Of a stretch of 64,000 nt of DNA, positions 49,588 through 58,160 are shown piece by piece. Within the stretch, counting starts at the first letter, position 1, and every line of letters starts with the position of its first letter. The stretch comes from Kitasatospora phosalacinea (GTDB lineage Bacteria > Actinomycetota > Actinomycetes > Streptomycetales > Streptomycetaceae): the NCBI RefSeq assembly GCF_030268885.1, contig NZ_BSSA01000019.1, forward strand, positions 1 to 64,000. Direction: 5' to 3'. A model generated the notes under the pieces. It did no database searches and was not told the origin of the DNA. It saw only the letters and a program-made list of their open reading frames with translations. The translations under genes were made by a program, and so were the position numbers.

Positions 49588-51203
49588 AGCACGTCGACTG
49601 GACCGCGATGACGGTCTTCCTGCTGTTCTTCGCGCTGGTGACGGTGATGGGCTTCCTGGCCTCCCGCTGGCGCCGCGCCGACGACGCCGCGCACCTGCAC
49701 GAGTGGGGCCTGGGCGGCCGGAGCTTCGGCACCTGGATCACCTGGTTCCTGCTCGGCGGCGACCTGTACACCGCGTACACCTTCATCGCGGTGCCCGCCG
49801 CCGTCTACGCGGGCGGCGCCATGGGCTTCTTCGCGGTGCCGTACACGATCATCGCGTACCCGCTGGTGTTCCTGTTCCTGCCCCGGCTGTGGTCGGTCTC
49901 CCGGGTGCACGGCTACGTGACCCCGGCCGACTTCATCCGCGGCCGGTACGGCTCGCGCGGCCTGTCGGTGGCGGTGGCGCTGACCGGCATCCTGGCCACC
50001 ATGCCGTACATCGCGCTGCAACTGGTCGGCATCCAGGCCGTGCTGGACGTGCTGGGCGTCGGCGGCAGCGGCAACTGGTTCCTCCAGGACCTGCCGCTGT
50101 TCATCGCCTTCGGCGTGCTGGCCGCGTACACCTACTCGGCCGGGCTGCGGGCCCCGGCGCTGATCGCGTTCGTCAAGGACGCGCTGATCTACATCGTGAT
50201 CGCGGTCGCGGTGATCTACATCCCGATGCGGCTGGGCGGCTACGGCCACATCTTCGACGCCGCGCAGCACAAGTTCGCCACCCCCGGCGCGGACGGCAAG
50301 CCCAGCGGCTCGCTGGTGGTCGGGCCGAGCGGCCAGTGGGCGTACGCGACGCTGGCGTTCGGTTCGGCGCTGGCGCTGTTCATGTACCCGCACTCGGTGA
50401 CCGGCGTGCTGGCCTCCAAGTCCCGCAACACGGTGCGCCGCAACATGGCGATCATGCCCGCGTACTCGCTGATGCTGGGCCTGCTGGCGCTGCTGGGCTT
50501 CATGGCGATCGCGGCCGGGGTCAGCAAGGGCGCCAAGGGCTACAACAGCCAGCTGGCGGTGCCGCAGCTGTTCGCCGACATGTTCCCGTCCTGGTTCACC
50601 GGCGTCGCGTTCGCGGCGATCGGGATCGGCGCGCTCGTCCCGGCGGCGATCATGTCGATCGCGGCGGCGAACCTGTTCACCCGCAACGTCTACAAGGAGT
50701 TCCTGAAGCCGGACGCCACCGCCGCCGAGGAGACCAAGGTCGCCAAGATCGCCTCGCTGCTGGTGAAGGTCGGCGCGCTGGTGTTCGTGCTGACGATGGA
50801 CAAGCAGGCCGCGATCAACATGCAGCTGCTGGGCGGGCTGTGGATCCTGCAGACCGCGGTCGCCCTGGTCGCGGGCCTGTTCACCCGCTGGTTCCACCGC
50901 TGGGCGCTGCTGGCGGGCTGGGCCGCGGGCATGGTCTACGGGACGTGGGCGGCCTGGGGCATCTCCTCCAAGGCCACCAAGCACTTCGGCGGCAACACCA
51001 AGGTGATCCCCGGGATCGGCGAGACCGGCTACATCGGCCTGACCGCGTTCGCGCTGAACCTGGTCGTCGCCGTGGTCCTGACCCTGGTGCTGCGGGCCCT
51101 GAAGGCGCCCGAGGGCACCGACGAGACCAGCCGGGCCGACTACTCCGCGGAGGCGGGCGACGAGGCCGTCGAGCGCGCCCCGCAGCCCGCGGTGGCGCAC
51201 TGA
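49584..51203 (+). CDS. Sodium:solute symporter, MctP-type monocarboxylate transporter
   Basis: Codes for 539 residues with about 13 membrane helices and the SSS signature regions: GGRSFGTWITWFLLGGDLYTAYTF, VHGYVTPADFIRGRYGSRGLSV, and AFAAIGIGALVPAAIMSIAAANLFTRNVYKEFL. The DUF3311 partner supports the MctP group, which takes up lactate, pyruvate or acetate-like acids. The GTG start lies inside the preceding gene's end. A hairpin terminator follows. Confidence 0.92.
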   Translation: MKHVDWTAMTVFLLFFALVTVMGFLASRWRRADDAAHLHEWGLGGRSFGTWITWFLLGGDLYTAYTFIAVPAAVYAGGAMGFFAVPYTIIAYPLVFLFLPRLWSVSRVHGYVTPADFIRGRYGSRGLSVAVALTGILATMPYIALQLVGIQAVLDVLGVGGSGNWFLQDLPLFIAFGVLAAYTYSAGLRAPALIAFVKDALIYIVIAVAVIYIPMRLGGYGHIFDAAQHKFATPGADGKPSGSLVVGPSGQWAYATLAFGSALALFMYPHSVTGVLASKSRNTVRRNMAIMPAYSLMLGLLALLGFMAIAAGVSKGAKGYNSQLAVPQLFADMFPSWFTGVAFAAIGIGALVPAAIMSIAAANLFTRNVYKEFLKPDATAAEETKVAKIASLLVKVGALVFVLTMDKQAAINMQLLGGLWILQTAVALVAGLFTRWFHRWALLAGWAAGMVYGTWAAWGISSKATKHFGGNTKVIPGIGETGYIGLTAFALNLVVAVVLTLVLRALKAPEGTDETSRADYSAEAGDEAVERAPQPAVAH

Positions 51204-51224
51204 CCCTCCGCGCGCGGCCGCCTC

Positions 51225-51265
51225 GGGTGGTCAACTCCTGTTTCAGTGACCGGAGTTGGCCACCC
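51225..51265 (+). terminator. Terminator after the symporter gene
   Basis: GGGTGGTCAACTCC (51225-51238) pairs with GGAGTTGGCCACCC (51252-51265), broken only by a two-base mismatch. Confidence 0.65.
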
Positions 51266-51410
51266 TTCGGTCTGCTCCGGCCTGCTCCGGCCCACTCCTG
51301 CCCGCTCCTGCCCGGCCCGGCTGACGCGGCGTTAGCATGTCCGCAGCGCCGGTGAGCGGTGGCTGCCTCCGGATGGGCGCCCGGCTCGCGCTGACCCGAA
51401 GGAGTTGACC

Positions 51411-52499
51411 GTGAGTCTCGACTTTGCCCTGCAGCCCAGTGCCCACCCCGCCCCGGAGGCCGAGCGGGCGGCGATCCTGGCCGCCCCGGCGTTCGGCCGG
51501 TACTTCACCGACCACATGGCGTCGGCGGTGTGGACCCCCGAGGCGGGCTGGCACGGGGCCCGGGTCGGGGCGCTGGAGCCGTTCTCGCTGCACCCCAGCG
51601 CCGCCGTGCTGCACTACGCCCAGGAGATCTTCGAGGGCCTGAAGGCGTACCGGCACGCGGACGGCAGCGTCTGGCTGTTCCGCCCGGAGGCCAACGCCCG
51701 CCGCTTCCAGCGCTCCGCCGCCCGGCTGGCGCTGCCCGTCCTGGACGAGGCGGACTTCCTGGCCGGCGTCGAGGCGCTGGTCCGGGCGGACGAGGCGTGG
51801 GTGCCGGTGCCGACCACCGAGGAGAGCCTGTACCTGCGCCCGTTCATGTTCGCCGCCGAGGCCTTCCTCGGGGTGCGCCCCGCCGAACGGTGCGTCTTCT
51901 CGGTGATCGCCAGCCCGGCCGGCCCCTACTTCGCCTCCGGCGTCGCCGGGGTCACCCTGTGGGTCAGCAGCACCTACACCCGGGCGGCGCCCGGCGGCAC
52001 CGGCGACGCCAAGTGCGGCGGCAACTACGCGGCGAGCCTGGCCGCGCAGCTGGAGGCCAGGGAGCACGGCTGCGACCAGGTGCTCTACCTGGACCGGACG
52101 GGCGGCGAGGGCCGCCTGGAGGAGTCCGGCACGATGAACCTGTGCCTGGTCACCTCCTCCGGCGAACTGCTCACCCCCGGCCTCGGCACCATCCTGGAGG
52201 GCGTCACCCGCGACACCGTGCTGACCCTGGCCGGGAAGTTCGGACTGACCCCGGTCGAGCGTCCGGTCACCTTCGAGGAGCTGCGCACGGGCGCCGCCGA
52301 CGGCACGATCACCGAGGTCTTCGCCGCCGGGACGGCCGCGGTCGTCACCCCGATCGTCGCCCTCAAGAGCCCCGAACACTCCTTCACGGTCGGCGACGGC
52401 CAGCCCGGCAAGCACACCCTGGCCCTGCGCGAACACCTGCTGGACATCCAGTTCGGCCGCGTCCCCGACACCCACGGCTGGATGCGCCGGGTGCTGTGA
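51411..52499 (+). CDS. ilvE: Branched-chain amino acid aminotransferase
   Basis: Codes for 362 residues. This class IV PLP enzyme interconverts Leu/Ile/Val and their keto acids. Visible are the N-terminal HMASAVWTPEAGWHGARV, HYAQEIFEGLKAYRH, the PLP Lys in GDAKCGGNYAASLAAQ, and ESGTMNLCLV. The length fits the larger actinobacterial IlvE. The GTG start has GGAG seven bases upstream, and a GTTAGCAT -10-like box lies about 75 bases before it. Confidence 0.95.
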   Translation: MSLDFALQPSAHPAPEAERAAILAAPAFGRYFTDHMASAVWTPEAGWHGARVGALEPFSLHPSAAVLHYAQEIFEGLKAYRHADGSVWLFRPEANARRFQRSAARLALPVLDEADFLAGVEALVRADEAWVPVPTTEESLYLRPFMFAAEAFLGVRPAERCVFSVIASPAGPYFASGVAGVTLWVSSTYTRAAPGGTGDAKCGGNYAASLAAQLEAREHGCDQVLYLDRTGGEGRLEESGTMNLCLVTSSGELLTPGLGTILEGVTRDTVLTLAGKFGLTPVERPVTFEELRTGAADGTITEVFAAGTAAVVTPIVALKSPEHSFTVGDGQPGKHTLALREHLLDIQFGRVPDTHGWMRRVL

Positions 52500-52535
52500 C
52501 CCGCTCCGCAGCGCCGATCGGGCTGCTCGACGGAC

Positions 52536-52573
52536 GCACCGGCCGGGGGGACCGGTGGGTCCGCGGCCGGTGC
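52536..52573 (+). terminator. Terminator after ilvE
   Basis: GCACCGGCC (52536-52544) pairs with GGCCGGTGC (52565-52573), with GGACC/GGGTCC pairing inside. The remaining 52574-52741 stretch shows no gene. Confidence 0.6.
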
Positions 52574-52741
52574 GCCCGAGGATGAGCGGCACCGCCGGGG
52601 ACGACGGCTCCTCCTGCCGCGCCCCGCAGCACTCGTCCCGGACCCCAGGCAGCGGGCGTTACTGCCGCGTTACCGGCAGAAGGGCTCCGTCCGCTTGCGC
52701 AGCCCGTTGTCCGGCGGGAGTTCGTTCCCGGCCCCCCGGGG

Positions 52742-52930
52742 TCAGCGCGGGGCCCTGGCGGGGTGCGGCCAGCCGGGGACGTCGCGGACGTGGACGCGGT
52801 CGTCGCACCAGGCGCACTCCCACTCGCCGAGGTCGATGTCGTAGGCGAGGCGGCCGCAGTGGACGGGGATGGGCTGGCTGCCGAGGTGGGTGGTGTGCCA
52901 GTCGGTGCGCTGCGCAACGGAATCGGTCAT
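52742..52930 (-). CDS. Small Cys-containing protein, 62 residues
   Basis: A short protein with HCGRLAYDIDLGEWECAWCDDRVHVRDVPGWPHP. The Cys/His spacing (HC, then CAWC) suggests a small zinc-binding fold. Function unknown. The ribosome site is weak, so a leaderless start is possible. Confidence 0.6.
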   Translation of the reverse strand: MTDSVAQRTDWHTTHLGSQPIPVHCGRLAYDIDLGEWECAWCDDRVHVRDVPGWPHPARAPR

Positions 52931-52980
52931 GGGGAGAGCGTGGCAGGGGGGACTGACGGCCGGTCAGGTCCGGGCAGCAC

Positions 52981-53026
52981 GACGGGCGGGTGGCCCCGGG
53001 GTCTCCCCCGGCGCCACCCGCCCGTC
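52981..53026 (-). terminator. Terminator after the flavoprotein gene
   Basis: GACGGGCGGGTGGC (52981-52994) pairs perfectly with GCCACCCGCCCGTC (53013-53026), with CCGGGG/CCCCGG pairing in between. Confidence 0.8.
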
Positions 53027-53055
53027 ACTGCCTGCCTACCGGTTCACCGCCGGGT

Positions 53056-54585
53056 TCAGGCGGAGGTGCGCTCGCCCGCGTCCTGGCGCGGCATGAACGG
53101 CGCGTCGCGGCCGGTGCCCGCCGGGGTGGAGCGCTTGGAGTCGCCGCCCTCCTCGTGGTACTCCTCCTCGACGTTGACCTCCCACACGTCGTGGGTGGAG
53201 CCGGTGCGGATGTTCTCCGCGGTCAGCAGCGCGGTCATCATCGAGTGGTCCTGGTTGTTGTACCGGTGCATGCCGTTGCGCCCGATCGGGTGCACGTTCG
53301 GCACGGCCTCGGCCAGCCAGGCCCGGATGACGTCCAGGGAGGCCTGGTAGCGGTCGTCGTAGATCGGGTACGCCTTGTGGATGCGCACCGCGTAGCCGAC
53401 CTCGACGCTGCCCGGCTTGGTCAGGCCCAGCTGCTCCAGCTCGGCGGTGCCGAGCTTCACCAGCTCCTCGTCGGTCATGTTCCAGAGCTCGTCGCCCTCG
53501 TTGACGAAGTACTCCAGGCCGAGGCAGGTGCGGCCTTCCTTGACCAGGTACGGCGACCAGGAGCCGAAGTTCTGGATGCGGCCGACCTTGACGCCCGGGC
53601 TGTGGATGTAGATCCAGTTGTCCGGGAAGCCGTCCTTCTCCGGGACGACCAGGGCGACGGTGAGGAAGTCGCGGTAGCGCAGGTTGTTCGCGGCCTCGAT
53701 CACCTCGGCCGGCGCGGCCGGCTCCATGATCCGGACCAGGTGCGAGATCGGGGTGGAGGACACCACGTGCTCGGCCGGGACCTGCGAGACCTCGCCGTCG
53801 GGGCCGGCCACGGCGACGGAGACCGCGCCCTTGCCCTGCTCCCAGTAGACCTTCTCGACGCGGGTGTTCATCTCGACCGTGCCGCCCTGGGCGCGGACCT
53901 TGTCGGTCGCGGTCTCCCACATCATGCCCGGGCCGTACTTCGGGTACTGGAACTCCTCGATGAGGGACGTGATGTCCTTCTGGTTCCGGCTCGGCAGCAC
54001 CGCGTTCTTGATCGCGGCCATCAGCGACAGGTTCTTGATCCGCTGCGCGGCCCAGTCCGCCTGGAGTTCGGTGGTCTTCATGCCCCACACCTTCTCGGTG
54101 TAGGTCTTGAAGAAGATCGAGAACAGTCGGCGGCCGAAGCGGGCGGTGACCCAGCCCTCGAAGTGCGACTGGTCCTTCGGCGGGCGCACCCGGGCCCAGA
54201 AGTACGAGCCGATGCAGCGCGCGGCCTCGAGGACGCCCAGGCCCTTGAGCGCGTTGCCCGCCTTCAGCGGGTAGTCGAAGAGCTTGCCGCGGTAGAAGAT
54301 GCGGCTCATCCGCGGGCGCAGCAGGAAGTCCTCGTCGGGGAGGATCTCGTGCCAGAGGGCCTCGACGGCGGCGACCTTGGTGAAGAAGCGGTGGCCGCCG
54401 ATGTCGAAGCGCCAACCGTCGCGCTCCGCGGTCTGGGATATGCCGCCGACGACGTTGTCCGCCTCGAAGACCCGGGCCGGGAAGCCGTGCTTGGTCAGGT
54501 CGTACGCGGCGGTCAGGCCGGCCGGGCCGGCGCCGATGACGACCGTTTCCGGCTTCGGCTCGGCCGGCGTGTTGCTGGATTCCAT
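53056..54585 (-). CDS. FAD-dependent oxidoreductase, UDP-galactopyranose-mutase-like
   Basis: Codes for 509 residues. The FAD-binding motif is VVIGAGPAGLTAAYDLTKHG with the downstream FEADNVVGGISQT, and the DIGGHRFFTK segment follows. Later parts (YRGKLFDYPLKAGNALK, FKTYTEKVWGM, GMHRYNNQDHSMMTALL) resemble a group of protoporphyrinogen-oxidase/UDP-galactopyranose-mutase-like proteins next to glycosyltransferases. Both downstream-strand neighbours at 54724 and 56427 look like GT-C membrane proteins, so a role in cell-surface polysaccharide is plausible. The exact substrate is not known. Confidence 0.85.
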   Translation of the reverse strand: MESSNTPAEPKPETVVIGAGPAGLTAAYDLTKHGFPARVFEADNVVGGISQTAERDGWRFDIGGHRFFTKVAAVEALWHEILPDEDFLLRPRMSRIFYRGKLFDYPLKAGNALKGLGVLEAARCIGSYFWARVRPPKDQSHFEGWVTARFGRRLFSIFFKTYTEKVWGMKTTELQADWAAQRIKNLSLMAAIKNAVLPSRNQKDITSLIEEFQYPKYGPGMMWETATDKVRAQGGTVEMNTRVEKVYWEQGKGAVSVAVAGPDGEVSQVPAEHVVSSTPISHLVRIMEPAAPAEVIEAANNLRYRDFLTVALVVPEKDGFPDNWIYIHSPGVKVGRIQNFGSWSPYLVKEGRTCLGLEYFVNEGDELWNMTDEELVKLGTAELEQLGLTKPGSVEVGYAVRIHKAYPIYDDRYQASLDVIRAWLAEAVPNVHPIGRNGMHRYNNQDHSMMTALLTAENIRTGSTHDVWEVNVEEEYHEEGGDSKRSTPAGTGRDAPFMPRQDAGERTSA

Positions 54586-54723
54586 GTCTGGCCAGATCCT
54601 CGGTTCATGGTCTTCACGGGAAGACCGTCTGTCTGTTGAGCGGTGCAGTGGTCGTACGGGTGGAGCTGCGGGGTCGTACGGGGGTGGGTCCGGTGGGCCG
54701 TGGCGGCGGGTCGGGAGGGCGGG

Positions 54724-56175
54724 TCAGGAGGCCGCGACCGCTTCCGCCGCGGTGGAGGGGTGGTCGCGGTGCGCCGTGCCGCCGTCGTCCGGGGCCGGCG
54801 CCTGCGCGTCGGTGCCGGGTCGGGCGCGGTGCTCCCTGGCCAGCAGCCAGTGGGTCAGCACGCCCACGGCCGCGACGATGCTTCCGCTGGTCCAGGCGAA
54901 CTGGCTGCTCGGCGGTCCGGCCCAGAAGGCCTTCGCCAGCAGGATGTTGCTGAAGATCCCGAGCCCGGCGAGCACCAGCCAGCGGGGGCCGATCCGGTCG
55001 GCGCGCATCGCCAGCAGCAGGAACAGGGTGGGGTAGATCGGGAGCAGGTAGCGGGCGCCGACCTGGTCGTAGCCGGCCGCCTGGAACATGATGACGGGCA
55101 GGAACAGGGCGGCGGTGCCCGCCCACATCACGGTCCGCATCCAGCGGTCGGCCGCCTTGCCCTGCGAGGAGACCAGGAACAGCAGCATCAGCGGGGTGCT
55201 GAAGAAGATGCTGGTGCCCATGCCGCCCGCCCGCAGGTCCATCACCGGGTGCGCGTCGTTGACGCCGGTGTAGGAGAAGTCGGGGAAGCGCAGGAAGTCG
55301 ATGACGAAGTTCGGCCAGATGTAGTGCCAGTTCATCAGCCCGTACGGGAAGACCACCACGTCGTTGGCGGAGTGGATGTCGTAGCCGGTGCTGGTGATGC
55401 TGCCGAAGTACAGCTTGTTGCGGGCCAGCAGGACCGCGCCGCAGACCGCGAGCGGGACCACGGTGGCCGCGACCTCGCGCAGGGACGGCCACCGGGCCGG
55501 GCGGAAGTTCCACCGCCCGGCGGTCCTGCGGCCCACGCCCAGGTCGCGGAGGTACACCAGGGCCGGGACGACGCCCACCACCATCTCGGTGGTGCGGGTC
55601 AGCGCGATCAGGCCGACGCCCAGCCAGGCCGGCCACCAGCGGCGGCAGATCGTGCTGTGCAGCACCAGGAGGATCAGGGTGGTGCTCATCAACTGCCCGG
55701 TGAACCAGACCATCCCGGCGAGCGAGAGCCACAGCATGATCGTGCCGAAGCCGAAGACCGCGGCCAGGACGAGGTTCTCCAGCGTGGTGCGCCGGGTGAT
55801 CCGCCGATGGCGCATCAGCTCCAGGGTGCGGAACACCAGCACCACGTTGAGCGCCGCCACCGCCCAGGTGAACCAGACGTCGCTGAAGCCGTCGCCCAGC
55901 AGCCACACGAAGGGCAGCATGACCATGGCCGGGAACGGCGGGTACATCGAGTAGTAGTGGCCGTTCACGGTGATCTTGTCGTCGACCACCCACGGACCGG
56001 GGCTCGGACCGAGGTCGAACCTGCCGTCCAGCCACGCCTGCACCTGCCACACGTAGTGCGGCGCCAGCGAGATCTTGCCCGAGTCGATCTTGAAGATGCC
56101 GGCGAACATCGCGAGCAGCGCCAGCGCGACGGCGAAGATCCCGAGGTCGACCAGCCGACGCCGGAAACGAATCAT
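54724..56175 (-). CDS. Polytopic membrane protein, possible GT-C glycosyltransferase (copy 1)
   Basis: Codes for 483 residues with about ten or more membrane helices. The large first outside loop (YVWQVQAWLDGRFDLGPSPG then DDKITVNGHYYSMYPPFPAM) is the place where GT-C enzymes carry their catalytic Asp. A conserved YDIHSANDVVVFPYGLMNWHY loop and a long charged C-terminal tail are also seen. No family could be assigned with certainty. It is a close duplicate of 56427; compared with it, this copy has a short insertion near residue 255 (RTAGRWNFRPARWP). GGAG stands eight bases before the start at 56175. Confidence 0.8.
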   Translation of the reverse strand: MIRFRRRLVDLGIFAVALALLAMFAGIFKIDSGKISLAPHYVWQVQAWLDGRFDLGPSPGPWVVDDKITVNGHYYSMYPPFPAMVMLPFVWLLGDGFSDVWFTWAVAALNVVLVFRTLELMRHRRITRRTTLENLVLAAVFGFGTIMLWLSLAGMVWFTGQLMSTTLILLVLHSTICRRWWPAWLGVGLIALTRTTEMVVGVVPALVYLRDLGVGRRTAGRWNFRPARWPSLREVAATVVPLAVCGAVLLARNKLYFGSITSTGYDIHSANDVVVFPYGLMNWHYIWPNFVIDFLRFPDFSYTGVNDAHPVMDLRAGGMGTSIFFSTPLMLLFLVSSQGKAADRWMRTVMWAGTAALFLPVIMFQAAGYDQVGARYLLPIYPTLFLLLAMRADRIGPRWLVLAGLGIFSNILLAKAFWAGPPSSQFAWTSGSIVAAVGVLTHWLLAREHRARPGTDAQAPAPDDGGTAHRDHPSTAAEAVAAS

Positions 56176-57960
56176 GACAGAAGCTCCATGGTGGACTATG
56201 AGAAATCGCGCGCCGAAAACACACCCCCAGGCGGCGTGGCCGTCCGCGTTCTCAGGACGGAGCACCGCAATGGTAGGGCACGATCGAGCCAACCTCTGAC
56301 ACGGGTCCGGCCAGTGGTCCGGTTCCCGGCGGAGCGGGACTCACCTCCCGGGCCTTTTCTCCCAGTTCGCGGTCGTCCGCCCGCCGGACGGCGGTTCCCG
56401 GGGACCGCCGGAACGGAACGGAACGGTCACGGGACGGTTGCCTCCCGGCCACCGGGCGACCCCCCGCCGTCAACCGCGGACGCGGTGCCGTCGACCCGGT
56501 GGTCCCGGTCCGGCTCCGCCTCGCCGGCGAGCAGCCAGCAGGTCAGGGCGCAGACGGCCGCGACGATCGCGGCGGTGGTCCAGGCGAACCTGCTGTCCGG
56601 GGGCGCGAGCCAGAAGTCCCTCGCCAGCAGGACGTTGCTGAAGACCCCGAGCCCGGCGAGCACCACCCAGCGGGGGCCGATCCGGTCGGCGCGCATCGCC
56701 AGCAGCAGGAACAGGGTGGGGTAGATCGGGAGCAGGTAGCGGGCACCGACCTGGTCGTAGCCGGCCGCCTGGAACATGATGACGGGCAGGAACAGGGCGG
56801 CGGTGCCCGCCCACATCACGGTCCGCATCCACCGGTCGGCCGCCTTGCCCTGCGAGGAGACCAGGAACAGCAGCATCAGCGGGGTGCTGAAGAAGATGCT
56901 GGTGCCCATGCCGCCCGCCCGCAGGTTCACCACCGGGTGCGCGTCGTTGACGCCGGTGTAGGAGAAGTCGGGGAAGCGCAGGAAGTCGATGACGAAGTTC
57001 GGCCAGATGTAGTGCCAGTTCATCAGCCCGTACGGGAAGACCACCACGTCGTTGGCGGAGTGGATGTCGTAGCCGGTGCTGGTGATGCTGCCGAAGTACA
57101 GCTTGTTGCGGGCCAGCAGGACCGCGCCGCAGACCGCGAGCGGGACCACGGTGGCCGCCACCTCACGCGGGGACGGCCACCGGACGGGGCCCCTGCGGCC
57201 CACGCCCAGGTCGCGGAGGTACACCAGGGCCGGGACGACGCCCACCACCATCTCGGTGGTGCGGGTCAGCGCGATCAGGCCGACGCCCAGCCAGGCCGGC
57301 CACCAGCGGCGGCAGATCGTGCTGTGCAGCACCAGGAGGATCAGGGCGGTGCTCATCAACTGCCCGGTGAACCAGACCTTGCCGCCCAGCGAGAGCCACA
57401 GCACGATCGTGCCGAAGCCGAAGACCGCGGCCAGGACGAGGTTCTCCAGCGTGGTGCGCCGGGTGATCCGCCGATGGCGCATCAACTCCAGGGTGCGGAA
57501 CATCAGCACCACGTCGAGCGCCGCCACCGCCCAGGTGAACCAGACGTCGCTGAAGCCGTCGCCCAGCAGCCACACGAAGGGCAGCATGACCATGGCCGGG
57601 AACGGCGGGTACATCGAGTAGTAGTGGCCGTTCACGGTGATCTTGTCGTCGACCACCCACGGACCGGGGCTCGGACCGAGGTCGAACCTCCCGTCCAGCC
57701 ACGCCTGCACCTGCCACACGTAGTGCCCCGACGTCGAGACCCTGCCCGCGTCGATCTCGAAGATGCCGGCGAGCATCGCGAGCAGCGCCAGCACGACGGC
57801 GAACAGCGCGAGGTCGACCAGCCGACGCCGGAGACGGGACATGGCAAGGACTCCATGGTGGACGAAGAGGATTCGCGCCGAAACACACCCCCAGGCAGCG
57901 AGGCTGTCCGTTCCCCCAGGACGGAGAGCACCGCAATGCTAGGGCACGGTCGGTCGGAAT
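54940..57960 (-). repeat. Tandem duplication of about 1.7 kb
   Basis: From about 54940 to 56280 the sequence repeats at about 56620 to 57955. Long runs are identical at the nucleotide level in the middle of the genes (for example around 55000-55480 and 56690-57160). The similarity continues past the start codons into the promoter region (ACACACCCCCAGGC and GGACGGAG-AGCACCGCAATG-like blocks, both followed by a TAGGGCACG motif). The ends of the genes have diverged, so the copies are either recent or kept alike by gene conversion. Confidence 0.85.
56427..57842 (-). CDS. Polytopic membrane protein, possible GT-C glycosyltransferase (copy 2)
   Basis: Codes for 471 residues and is nearly identical to the 54724 product from the first outside loop to the last helices (YVWQVQAWLDGRFDLGPSPG, the MYPPFPAMVMLPF segment, GYDQVGARYLLPIYPT). 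Differences are in the first helix (FEIDAGRVSTSGH versus FKIDSGKISLAPH), the missing insertion near residue 250, and the C-terminal tail. It lies 251 bases upstream of copy 1 on the same strand with its own promoter. GGAG precedes the start. Confidence 0.8.
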   Translation of the reverse strand: MSRLRRRLVDLALFAVVLALLAMLAGIFEIDAGRVSTSGHYVWQVQAWLDGRFDLGPSPGPWVVDDKITVNGHYYSMYPPFPAMVMLPFVWLLGDGFSDVWFTWAVAALDVVLMFRTLELMRHRRITRRTTLENLVLAAVFGFGTIVLWLSLGGKVWFTGQLMSTALILLVLHSTICRRWWPAWLGVGLIALTRTTEMVVGVVPALVYLRDLGVGRRGPVRWPSPREVAATVVPLAVCGAVLLARNKLYFGSITSTGYDIHSANDVVVFPYGLMNWHYIWPNFVIDFLRFPDFSYTGVNDAHPVVNLRAGGMGTSIFFSTPLMLLFLVSSQGKAADRWMRTVMWAGTAALFLPVIMFQAAGYDQVGARYLLPIYPTLFLLLAMRADRIGPRWVVLAGLGVFSNVLLARDFWLAPPDSRFAWTTAAIVAAVCALTCWLLAGEAEPDRDHRVDGTASAVDGGGSPGGREATVP

Positions 57961-57978
57961 CCCTACGGGAGACCACCC

Positions 57979-58008
57979 TTGACCCGCGTCACGCCCCGCC
58001 GGTGTAGG
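57979..58008 (+). promoter_or_regulatory. Probable pntAB promoter
   Basis: TTGACC (57979-57984) and TGTAGG (58003-58008), 18 bases apart, resemble a vegetative -35/-10 pair in the 318-base gap between the divergent membrane-protein gene and pntA. The rest of that gap holds the two sites listed next and no gene. Confidence 0.45.
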
Positions 58009-58027
58009 CCGGTCGGTGGGAGTTGTG

Positions 58028-58041
58028 GTGACACATTTCAC
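58028..58041. promoter_or_regulatory. Rex-like operator before pntAB
   Basis: GTGAC-ACAT-TTCAC differs by one base from the Rex half-site arrangement GTGAA-N4-TTCAC. It lies about 15-30 bases after the proposed -10 box, where a repressor would block transcription. Rex senses the NADH/NAD+ ratio, which suits a transhydrogenase gene. Confidence 0.5.
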
Positions 58042-58091
58042 CGTTCGCCCCGTTCTGCCGGGAGGGGTCGGGAGTCTAGGTTCCTGCGACC

Positions 58092-58109
58092 AGGGGGAGT
58101 ACTCCCCCT
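58092..58109. promoter_or_regulatory. 18-bp perfect palindrome before pntA
   Basis: AGGGGGAGTACTCCCCCT is fully self-complementary and lies 52-69 bases before the pntA start codon, in the predicted leader. I do not recognise a regulator for it. Confidence 0.5.
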
Positions 58110-58160
58110 CGATCACGGAACACGTCCGGCACCACCTCCTCCGACGAGAGAGAACGAGCG

